Source: a bacterium (GTDB lineage Bacteria; Bacillota; Clostridia; Oscillospirales; Acutalibacteraceae). From it: a stretch of DNA of 64,000 nucleotides. Shown in pieces: positions 42,845 to 50,613 of this stretch (position 1 is its first letter; the number at the start of each line of letters is the position of its first letter). The notes under the pieces are model-generated. The model made no database searches. It was not told the origin of the DNA and worked only from the letters and a program-made list of their open reading frames with translations. Where the stretch lies: NCBI GenBank assembly GCA_004560045.1, contig SFWF01000001.1, forward strand, positions 10,180 to 74,179, written 5' to 3'. The translations under genes were made by a program, and so were the position numbers.

Positions 42845-44169
42845 TATTCGACCTCCACAAGCTCTAAGAATTTTCCCTTATCGGAGAAGCAGGTTATAAC
42901 GTAGATCTTATCGGTGCTGTCGTTATTGAGAAGTTCAACGCCTTCGGCAATGCTCTCGGTGACCTTGATCTTATAGTCGCCGATTCCCGTATAGCTGAAT
43001 CTTGCGGCAAGGTCGTTTGCGTAGGCCCCCGCAAGGACAATATTTTTAACGTTATCGGCATCGAGAAGCTGAAAATTGATATCGTAGAGCCAGGAAACGT
43101 CGCTTGTAAAGTATTTTCGGCTTACGGCATCGACGATTATAAGGACGTCAGAGCCCTCGGTATCCGAGGCGACAACCTTCAAGGAAAGGTCGTAGGAAAT
43201 ACTGTTTTCGTGCTTGGCAACGAGGAAGGTACCCCTGCGGCTTCCGAGCCTGAAGGTCAGAACACGGCCGTTTTTAAGGGTATAGTTGTTTATACATTCG
43301 GCGATCCTTTCGCCCTCAATTCCCATAACCGAGGCTACGGTATAGGCGGCGAGGAGGTTATAGATATTGTAAAGAGACTTAAGCGCAAGGTCGATTCTGT
43401 GCTTGCCGTCGATAACGATAAAGCCTTCGTTTAAATCGGCCTTTGTAACGGTAAAGTCGGTATTTCTGCGCTTGTATCCGCAGACGGCACAGTCGAAATG
43501 ACCGATATGGTTATAGTGATAGGTACTGTATTCCATAGGTCCGTGACAGACGGGACAGTAGACTCCGTCGTTATAGACGCCGTTAAATTCAGACGAGTCG
43601 GTAGAAAGCTTGTCGGCACCGAACCATAAAGTTCCTTCTCGGTCTTTCCCGAAAAGGGAAACGAGGGGATCGTCGGCGTTAAGGATAAGCTGAGTAGAGT
43701 CGTGGATAGACTCCTTTATCGCATTATAGACCCACATAGGATGACCGTTTCGGGTAAGCTGATCGCGGTAGAGGTTGGTCAAAACAAGGTGGGTAGGGGC
43801 GAAATGCTTAAAGGTATATTTAGCGTAACGCTCGTCACTCTCGATAAGAAGGACGTCGCCGTCGAGTTTTCCGCCAAGGGTCGCGTTCGACAGTATAAAG
43901 GTCGTAACACCCTCGATCTGATTCGAGCCCTCGGCGTTGTAGATGACCTTTAGTCCGTTTGTTCTCAGTATATGGGCGATCATTTCGACGGTTGAGGTCT
44001 TTCCGTTACTTCCCGTAACGGCCACGATCTTTTCGGGAAGTTTTATTTTGGAAAGAACGTTGGGGCAGACCTTAAGGGCGAATTTACCCGGAAGACTGCT
44101 TCCCTTTCCGATAAATTTTCCGATCACGCGGAGGATCTTACAGATTATTATGGCAAGAAATTTTCGCAT
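42844..44169 (-). CDS. murT: Lipid II isoglutaminyl synthase subunit MurT
   Basis: A 441-residue Mur-ligase-like protein (MurT/DUF1727). ATP loop GSNGKTSTVEMIAHIL near residue 55; zinc ribbon CPVCHGPMEY...CAVCGYKR near 210-240; C-terminal DUF1727 domain with DVSWLYDINF, which keeps the Asp that in S. aureus completes the GatD triad. ATG at 44169 is preceded by AAGGAG; an in-frame GTG at 44205 is not. The N-terminal hydrophobic segment may associate with the membrane. It follows the short RumA gene by 4 bases. Confidence 0.9.
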   Translation of the reverse strand: MRKFLAIIICKILRVIGKFIGKGSSLPGKFALKVCPNVLSKIKLPEKIVAVTGSNGKTSTVEMIAHILRTNGLKVIYNAEGSNQIEGVTTFILSNATLGGKLDGDVLLIESDERYAKYTFKHFAPTHLVLTNLYRDQLTRNGHPMWVYNAIKESIHDSTQLILNADDPLVSLFGKDREGTLWFGADKLSTDSSEFNGVYNDGVYCPVCHGPMEYSTYHYNHIGHFDCAVCGYKRRNTDFTVTKADLNEGFIVIDGKHRIDLALKSLYNIYNLLAAYTVASVMGIEGERIAECINNYTLKNGRVLTFRLGSRRGTFLVAKHENSISYDLSLKVVASDTEGSDVLIIVDAVSRKYFTSDVSWLYDINFQLLDADNVKNIVLAGAYANDLAARFSYTGIGDYKIKVTESIAEGVELLNNDSTDKIYVITCFSDKGKFLELVEVE

Positions 44170-44173
44170 AGTG

Positions 44174-45343
44174 TTAGTTCTCCTTACTTTCCTGCGTTTT
44201 GACACCGGTCTGATATTCTTTTATTACGTTTTGAATTCTGCGAACCTTATAGCCTTTTCTTGTTAAGAAAGAGAGGTCGCGGGCCTGAGTTTCGGGGTTG
44301 CAGGAAATATAAACTATCCTTTCGGGAGAAAGGGTAACGAGGGCGCGGAGGAATTCGAGGCTTGCTCCTGCGCGGGCGGGGTCCATTATAACTACGTCGG
44401 CTTTTTCTCCCGAATCGGCAAGCTCTACCATAAATTTTCCCGCATCAGCGTTATAAAATTCTATATTTTCGGCGCCGCTTAGCTTAGCGTTTACCTTTGC
44501 GTCGGCAATAGCGTCGGGATTTATTTCGACACCGATCACCCGCTTCGCGTTTTTAGCGGCGATAAGTCCTATAGTTCCTATTCCGCAGTAGGCGTCGATA
44601 ACCGTTTTTTCGGGGGTTATTTCGGCAAATTCGATAGCCTTTCCGTAGAGGACCTCGGTCTGAACGGGGTTGATCTGATAAAAGGCTTTGGGAGAAATTC
44701 GGAAGGTACAGCCGCAAAGCTGTTCTAAAATATAGCCCTCGCCGTAAAGTGCCTTGCTTTTCTCGCCAAGCACAAGGCTCGTGCGCTTGTTGTTTATATT
44801 CTGAACGATGGTCGTAATATCGGGGTGACGCTCTAAAAGGGCGTTTATGAATTTAGAGCACGAGGGAAATTCTTCGGTCGCGGTAACGAGGGTAACCATT
44901 ATCTGACCGCTTACGAAGCCTCTTTTTATCTGAACGTGACGGAGAAATCCCGTCATAGCATTATCGTCGAAGGGCTTCAGCTTAAAGCTTGCGGCAAGGC
45001 GTCGGATGGTTACAATAATTTCGTCGGCCTTTAGGTCCTCAAGCATACAGCTGTCTATGGGGACGATATTATGGGTCGAGGACTGATAAACACCCGATAT
45101 TATCTGCCCTCCCCTTTTACCGAAGGCGGCCTGAACCTTATTGCGGTAGTTAAAGGGAGCTTTCATCCCTATAATTTCGGCAACGTGGTGATATTTACCG
45201 AGAAGCTTTATGACCTTGACCTGCTTAAAGCTGAGCTGACGGTCGTATGGCAGGTTTTGTATCTGACAGGCACCGCACTTTTTTCGGTGGGGGCATCTTT
45301 CAAAATCGGTTATCGGGGTATCGTTTTGTTTCAAGGGGTACAC
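44174..45343 (-). CDS. RumA/TrmA-family RNA 5-methyluridine methyltransferase, short form
   Basis: A 389-residue AdoMet-dependent uracil-C5 methyltransferase. The iron-sulfur ligands are CPHRKKCGAC near residue 17 plus a later DSCML; AdoMet block DAYCGIGTIGL near 245; catalytic Cys in YISCNPETQARDL near 344. There is no N-terminal TRAM domain. It lies 12 bases downstream of a longer paralogue. Target is probably 23S rRNA (U747 or U1939), which of the pair does which is unknown. Confidence 0.88.
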   Translation of the reverse strand: MYPLKQNDTPITDFERCPHRKKCGACQIQNLPYDRQLSFKQVKVIKLLGKYHHVAEIIGMKAPFNYRNKVQAAFGKRGGQIISGVYQSSTHNIVPIDSCMLEDLKADEIIVTIRRLAASFKLKPFDDNAMTGFLRHVQIKRGFVSGQIMVTLVTATEEFPSCSKFINALLERHPDITTIVQNINNKRTSLVLGEKSKALYGEGYILEQLCGCTFRISPKAFYQINPVQTEVLYGKAIEFAEITPEKTVIDAYCGIGTIGLIAAKNAKRVIGVEINPDAIADAKVNAKLSGAENIEFYNADAGKFMVELADSGEKADVVIMDPARAGASLEFLRALVTLSPERIVYISCNPETQARDLSFLTRKGYKVRRIQNVIKEYQTGVKTQESKEN

Positions 45344-45355
45344 CTCTCGGGTCTT

Positions 45356-46714
45356 TTATTTATATTCGGTAAGAACGCTCTTTAAAAGCGCTACGGTTTC
45401 CACATGGGCGGTACGGGGGAAAAGGTCGAAGGGAGTATATTCCTTTAGTTTATAACCGAGATCTTCGAGGATCTTTAGATCTCTCGCCAAAGTTGCGGGG
45501 TCGCAGGAAACGTAGACGAGAGTCTCGGGGCGGAAATCCTTCGAAATGGTATTTAAAAGCTCCTCAGAGCAGCCCTTTCGGGGCGGGTCGACGATAACGA
45601 CGTCGGGTTTTATATTCCTTTCGGCTAAGGTTTTCGCCGCTTCGGCCGCATCGCCGCAGATAAATTCGGCATTATCTATTCCGTTTTGCTCGGCACTCAG
45701 CTTCGCGTCCTCTATAGCCTCGGGAATTATTTCTACGCCGATGATTTTTTCGGCTTCCTTTGCCATGGAAAGGCCTATGGTTCCCGCGCCGCAATAAAGG
45801 TCTAAAACGGTTTTTCCCTTCGGCTCGGCATAGTCTCTCGCCTTTTCGTAAAGCCTTTCGGCCATATCGCGGTTGACCTGATAGAAGGAAAGGGGGCTTA
45901 TACGGATCTTAACTCCGCAAAGATAGTCGTAAATATAGCCGTCGCCGTAAATATTCACACATTCATCCGAAAGAATAACGTTGGTTTTCTTTTTATTTAT
46001 GTTTAATACGACAGTTTTAAGGCTTTCGCCCAGCTCGGCCGACAAATCGTCTATAAGACGCTGCGCCGCGACGACCTTATCGCCGTTTATAACGAGGCAG
46101 ACCATAATCTCCCCCGTCACCATAGCCTTACGGATATAGAGATGACGGACGAGTCCCCTGCCCGTTTCTTCGATATAGGGCGGATTTCCCGAGGTATACA
46201 TCCAATAGGAGAATATCTGCGCGATACGGCTGAATTCCTCGGGCTGAAGCGCACAGGTATCCGAGGGGATTATGCGGTGAGAATGATTTGCGAAAAAGCC
46301 CACCGAGCCGTTTTGCGCCACGGGGTACTGCGCTTTATTGCGGTAGCCCTTTATTTTTTTGTCCGAAACTATCTCCTCGGGCGGCATATCTATTCCGCCG
46401 ATACGCTTTACGGCGTCGGCAACACGCTGTGCCTTGATCTTCAGCTCCTCGTCGTAGGAGATATGACGGTAGACGCAACCGCCGCATTTAGAAAAAACCT
46501 CGCAGTCGGGCTCGCATCTACCCTCTCCGTATGAGAGGATATCTTCAATTTTTCCAAAGGCACAGTTTGATTTGACCTTTAAAATTTTAACCCTTAGCTC
46601 GTCGCCTATTGCGGTTTGGGGCACAAAAACGGCAAGCCCCTCGTATCGGCCGATTCCCGACCCCTCGGAGGACATTGCGGTTATGCTTAAAGGGATAATA
46701 TCGTTCTTTTTCAT
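45356..46714 (-). CDS. RumA/RlmCD-family 23S rRNA (uracil-C5) methyltransferase with TRAM domain
   Basis: A 452-residue paralogue of the next gene. TRAM RNA-binding domain about residues 5-58 (GSGIGRYEGLAVFVP), iron-sulfur cluster CEPDCEVFSKCGGC near 66 plus DTCAL, AdoMet block DLYCGAGTIGLSMA near 300 and catalytic Cys in YVSCDPATLARDL near 405. ATG overlaps the upstream membrane-protein gene by 4 bases. Confidence 0.9.
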   Translation of the reverse strand: MKKNDIIPLSITAMSSEGSGIGRYEGLAVFVPQTAIGDELRVKILKVKSNCAFGKIEDILSYGEGRCEPDCEVFSKCGGCVYRHISYDEELKIKAQRVADAVKRIGGIDMPPEEIVSDKKIKGYRNKAQYPVAQNGSVGFFANHSHRIIPSDTCALQPEEFSRIAQIFSYWMYTSGNPPYIEETGRGLVRHLYIRKAMVTGEIMVCLVINGDKVVAAQRLIDDLSAELGESLKTVVLNINKKKTNVILSDECVNIYGDGYIYDYLCGVKIRISPLSFYQVNRDMAERLYEKARDYAEPKGKTVLDLYCGAGTIGLSMAKEAEKIIGVEIIPEAIEDAKLSAEQNGIDNAEFICGDAAEAAKTLAERNIKPDVVIVDPPRKGCSEELLNTISKDFRPETLVYVSCDPATLARDLKILEDLGYKLKEYTPFDLFPRTAHVETVALLKSVLTEYK

Positions 46715-47514
46715 AGTTGTTCCTTACTGTAGAATTCTAAGGTTCGGTTGTAGTTTACTATAGTATAGCGGCAATGCACCACGTAGCAGCTTAAAATTAA
46801 GGGCGCGGTATATATCATCGGAACGATAAGCAGAGACAGCAGCATCCAGCCTATCAGACTTACCACAAGGGCCGCAAAGGCTCCCATAGAGCTGGAGGAT
46901 ATCATCGTGCTTATATGAACGGCCTCGTAGATAAGCAGATCGTCATCCATCGCCACGAGCGCGGCAAAGAGATAATATCTTGCGAAAAGGATAAGGCCGA
47001 TGAAAATTCCCGCATACTTTAAAAATGCGCTCAGCAGAGCAATCCCCGCTACCCAAAGGGGTACCTCGGTACCGAGAAAATTATAAAGCCAGGTATTCGA
47101 AAGCAGGGCGGTTACAAAATAGGGCAGCATTGACGGTATAAAAACGGTTAAAAATTTAAAAAGAATTATAAAAACGCTCTTTATCGCCCTTTTATAAAGG
47201 GTAAAGCTTCCGAAATAGTAGAAGGCTTCGGTAGGGGCTTCCTCCAGACCTTCGGTAAGCCGCCAGAAATAGCGGACCGCACCGAGGAACAGAGGAAATA
47301 TCGCAAAGGCGGTAAAAATCAGGGAAAAAAGGGTTACGAATATTCCGTAGCGCTCGGGAAAGACCGTATAGGCGCAGGAGGCTATTATATGTAAAATGTA
47401 GTAGGCAAAAACGGGTAAAAGCGAGGCCACGACGGCGCCGAAGTATTTACCCGTCAGAGCAGCTCTGGCCGTGCTTTTTACGACCATTGAGCTCGGGATT
47501 TTTTCAGGAAACAT
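46711..47514 (-). CDS. DUF975-like polytopic membrane protein
   Basis: A 267-residue protein with about six hydrophobic helices, a PLFLGAVRYFW segment near residue 75 and an FFGSFTLYKRA-like segment near 100, as in DUF975 proteins. No catalytic motif is seen and the function is unknown. It lies between pcrA and the methyltransferases in the same operon. Confidence 0.65.
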   Translation of the reverse strand: MFPEKIPSSMVVKSTARAALTGKYFGAVVASLLPVFAYYILHIIASCAYTVFPERYGIFVTLFSLIFTAFAIFPLFLGAVRYFWRLTEGLEEAPTEAFYYFGSFTLYKRAIKSVFIILFKFLTVFIPSMLPYFVTALLSNTWLYNFLGTEVPLWVAGIALLSAFLKYAGIFIGLILFARYYLFAALVAMDDDLLIYEAVHISTMISSSSMGAFAALVVSLIGWMLLSLLIVPMIYTAPLILSCYVVHCRYTIVNYNRTLEFYSKEQL

Positions 47515-47537
47515 CTTTTCTCCTTAAGGTTAGAATT

Positions 47538-49895
47538 TTAAAGTGTTTTAAGCTTTGCATAGCCTGCCATAATCTTTTTGGTTCCGACGTTTTCGAAGGC
47601 GATTTCCAGCATTGCGTCGTTGCCCATGGGGGTAACGGCAGTTATCATTCCGACACCGAAGGTCTTATGCTCAACCCTCATTCCTGCCGAATAAGAGACG
47701 GCAGAGGCCGAAGGCTTTACGGTTTGAATCGGGGTTGGACGGCGGAAAACGTCCTTATAGTCGTAGCCGCCGCTCTGTGACGGTCTTACGGGGACTGCGG
47801 CGGCAGGTCTGCGGTAGGCCGAGGTCACCTCACAGAGTGACTGCGGTATTTCGGTTACGAAGCGGGAGGGCAGGTTTCTAGAGGTCGAGCCGTATATCAT
47901 ACGGGTATTCGCGTTGGTTATATAAAGCTTTCTTTTGGCTCTTGTTATGGCAACGTAGGCAAGTCGGCGCTCCTCCTCGATCTCTTCGGGACCTGCGTAA
48001 AGGGTCTGGGTTCCGGGGAAAAGTCCCTCCTCCATACCTACGAGGAATACCTTTTTGAATTCGAGGCCCTTGGCCGAATGAACGGTCATAAGGATTACGG
48101 CGTCGTCGCCCTCCTCGTAGGAGTCGATGTCGCTTATAAGGGATATCTCCTCGAGGTAGCCCGAAAGGCCTACGTCGGGGTTTTCGTTTTCAAACTGAAT
48201 AATACCCGTCTCGAGCTCCTTAACGTTTTCGGCTCGGTCCTGACCCTCGGGGCCCTCGGCCATAAGAGCGTTTATATAGCCCGTTTTGGCGAGGACGAGC
48301 TCGAAAAGTTCGTGTATCGGCATTTCGTCCGCGGCGGCGGTAAGCTCGTCGATAAGCTGACAAAAAGCTTCAAGCTTAACCCTTGCGCGGGAAAGCAGAG
48401 GATATTCGGCGGCATTATGAAGCACCTCGTAGAGGGAGACACCGAGAGAAGAGGCAATCTGCTGAGCGTTGGCGACGGTAGTATCGCCAATACCTCTTTT
48501 AGGCTCGTTGATTATGCGCTTTAAGCGAATATCGTCGCAGTTATTGTCAATAAGGCGGAGATATGCCAAAACGTCGCGTATCTCCTTACGGTCGAAGAAG
48601 CGGTGACCGCCGATTATTCGGTAGACGATACCGCTTCGGGCAAATACGTTTTCTATCGAGCTCGACTGCGCGTTGGTGCGGTAGAGGATTGCGTGGTCGG
48701 CAAATTTGGCTCCACCCTTTACGTTTTCGAGTATTTTATCGGCAACGTATCTTGCCTCGTCGTTTTCGTCCATAGCGGTATGAAGGGTTATTTTTTCTCC
48801 CTCGCCGAAATCGGTCCAGAGGTTTTTACCCTTTCGTCCCACGTTATTTGCGATAACGGCGTTGGCGGCATCGAGGATATTTCCCGTAGAGCGGTAGTTC
48901 TGCTCAAGCTTTATTACCACCGCATCGGGGTATTTCATTTCGAAATTAAGGATATTTTCGATAGTAGCGCCGCGGAAGCGGTAGATAGACTGATCGTCGT
49001 CACCTACGACGCAGATATTGCGGTGAACGCTTGCGAGAAGCTTACAAAGCTTATACTGCGCGTGGTTGGTATCCTGATACTCGTCCACCATTATGTAGCG
49101 GAACTTATTGGCATAGTATTCGAGGACGTCGGGCTCCTGCTTAAGCAGCTTTACGGCATTCAGTATCATACTGTCGAAGTCCATAGCGTCGGCGGCAAGA
49201 AGCCGTTCCTCATACTGCGCATAAAGTCGGGCAATCATTTTTTCGCGGAAATCGCTGCCTATGTTCTGAGCATAGGCTTCGGGGGAAATAAGCTTGTCCT
49301 TAGCGGAGGAAATAGCGTTCAGCACCGTTTTTATCGGGACTATCTTTTCATCGAAATCGTTTTGCTTAATAAGGTCCTTTATAAGACGCTTCTGATCGTC
49401 GGTATCGTAGATGGTAAAATTGCTCGTATAGCCGAGACGGTCGCCGAAGCGGCGAAGCATTTTTCCGCAGACCGAATGAAAGGTTCCTGCCCAGACACCC
49501 GAGGTCTCGCTTCCGAGTCTTGCGGCAATACGCTCCTTAAGCTCCCCTGCCGCCTTATTGGTAAAGGTTATTGCAAGAATTTCCCAAGGCTTTGCCGCAT
49601 CTACCGACATATTCCAAAACTCGGGAAGGTCGCACTTACCGTTTATATAGTCGTCGGCGGCCTCTGCGTCATTCTCGAAAAAAGCGGGTACCTCGTCGGA
49701 ATTGTAGGCGTTTCCGTATTTAATAAGGTAGGCGATTCGGTTGACGAGAACGGTGGTTTTTCCGCTTCCCGCGCCTGCCAGCACCAAAAGAGGGCCGTTT
49801 GCGGTGGTTACGGCCTTAAGCTGCATATCGTTCATATTCGAAAATTCTTTTTCGATAACCTTTTTGCGAAGGTTTATAAAATCCTGAGAGTTCAT
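47538..49895 (-). CDS. pcrA: ATP-dependent DNA helicase PcrA (UvrD family)
   Basis: A 785-residue superfamily 1 helicase. Walker A AGAGSGKTTVLVNRIAYL near residue 37, motif II VDEYQDTN near 266, motif III GDDDQSIYRFRGA near 292, motif IV LEQNYRST near 328, and motif VI VAITRAKRKLYI near 650. The C-terminal tail holds the HKTFGVGMITAV Tudor-like block that binds RNA polymerase in PcrA. It has its own promoter and heads the long operon. Confidence 0.95.
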   Translation of the reverse strand: MNSQDFINLRKKVIEKEFSNMNDMQLKAVTTANGPLLVLAGAGSGKTTVLVNRIAYLIKYGNAYNSDEVPAFFENDAEAADDYINGKCDLPEFWNMSVDAAKPWEILAITFTNKAAGELKERIAARLGSETSGVWAGTFHSVCGKMLRRFGDRLGYTSNFTIYDTDDQKRLIKDLIKQNDFDEKIVPIKTVLNAISSAKDKLISPEAYAQNIGSDFREKMIARLYAQYEERLLAADAMDFDSMILNAVKLLKQEPDVLEYYANKFRYIMVDEYQDTNHAQYKLCKLLASVHRNICVVGDDDQSIYRFRGATIENILNFEMKYPDAVVIKLEQNYRSTGNILDAANAVIANNVGRKGKNLWTDFGEGEKITLHTAMDENDEARYVADKILENVKGGAKFADHAILYRTNAQSSSIENVFARSGIVYRIIGGHRFFDRKEIRDVLAYLRLIDNNCDDIRLKRIINEPKRGIGDTTVANAQQIASSLGVSLYEVLHNAAEYPLLSRARVKLEAFCQLIDELTAAADEMPIHELFELVLAKTGYINALMAEGPEGQDRAENVKELETGIIQFENENPDVGLSGYLEEISLISDIDSYEEGDDAVILMTVHSAKGLEFKKVFLVGMEEGLFPGTQTLYAGPEEIEEERRLAYVAITRAKRKLYITNANTRMIYGSTSRNLPSRFVTEIPQSLCEVTSAYRRPAAAVPVRPSQSGGYDYKDVFRRPTPIQTVKPSASAVSYSAGMRVEHKTFGVGMITAVTPMGNDAMLEIAFENVGTKKIMAGYAKLKTL

Positions 49896-49929
49896 TGAAT
49901 CGTTCCTTTAAGCACAGTTATACAGATAT

Positions 49930-49958
49930 ATTATACTATATTACTCTTTCTAATTCAA
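49930..49958 (-). promoter_or_regulatory. Sigma-A promoter for the pcrA operon
   Basis: TTGAAT (49953-49958), 17-base spacer and TATAAT (49930-49935) on the minus strand, about 35 bases upstream of pcrA. Confidence 0.75.
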
Positions 49959-50025
49959 TGAGAAATATATTAAATTTAAGGATAATATCATACGGTTAGA
50001 CATATAATTAAACCGAGGTGGTTTT

Positions 50026-50502
50026 ATGAAACCCATTAACTTAAAAATGCTTTTAACAGCCATAGCCATTCCCGAGCTTGTCGGTCTTCTTTCGGCGGTA
50101 ATAACGGGAAATATCGGAGATACCTACAAAAGCTTCGAGCAGCCTCCCCTATCTCCCCCGGGAATTATTTTTCCTATAGTATGGGTCATACTTTACGGGC
50201 TTATGGGGGTTGCGTCCTACATTATTTTCGAGGAAAGAAAAGCAAGTGAAGAAAATCAGAAGCAGGCTCTTACCTTTTACGGGATACAGCTTGCCGTAAA
50301 CTTTATATGGCCGATTTTATTTTTTAAATTCGAGGCCTATACCCTATCGGTGTTCGTGATAATACTTCTTCTTGTTTTGGTTATAATTACGGCCCTTAAA
50401 TTTAAAGAGATCAACACGGTTGCCTTTTGGCTTATGGTACCGTATATAATCTGGCTGCTCTTCGCGACCTACCTTAATATCGGCGTCGCGGTGCTGAACT
50501 GA
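50026..50502 (+). CDS. TspO/MBR-family tryptophan-rich sensory protein
   Basis: A 158-residue protein with five predicted membrane helices. The family block FEQPPLSPPGIIFPIVWVIL is at residues 38-57. TspO binds tetrapyrroles and similar ligands; its role in anaerobes is unclear. ATG is preceded by GAGGTGG. It stands alone between divergent pcrA and a convergent gene, sharing the terminator at 50566-50599. Confidence 0.9.
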   Translation: MKPINLKMLLTAIAIPELVGLLSAVITGNIGDTYKSFEQPPLSPPGIIFPIVWVILYGLMGVASYIIFEERKASEENQKQALTFYGIQLAVNFIWPILFFKFEAYTLSVFVIILLLVLVIITALKFKEINTVAFWLMVPYIIWLLFATYLNIGVAVLN

Positions 50503-50565
50503 AAAAAGAAAAACCTCTTTGTGAGAGTTTTACCGTGTGTTTTGGTTATTTCGCACGTTGAAAAT

Positions 50566-50599
50566 GCGAAAAGGCCGCCTAAAAAGGCGGTCTTTTCGC
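50566..50599. terminator. Bidirectional terminator between tspO and the giant phosphatase gene
   Basis: Fourteen-pair stem 50566-50579/50586-50599 (one G-T pair) with A-rich and T-rich tracts built in. Confidence 0.85.
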
Positions 50600-50613
50600 T
50601 TGAAAGGATATAT

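Noticed and set aside
48603..49898. 431-codon plus-strand frame opposite pcrA
   Set aside because: Exactly antisense to an intact PcrA helicase; low-complexity translation with no domain, no ribosome binding site.
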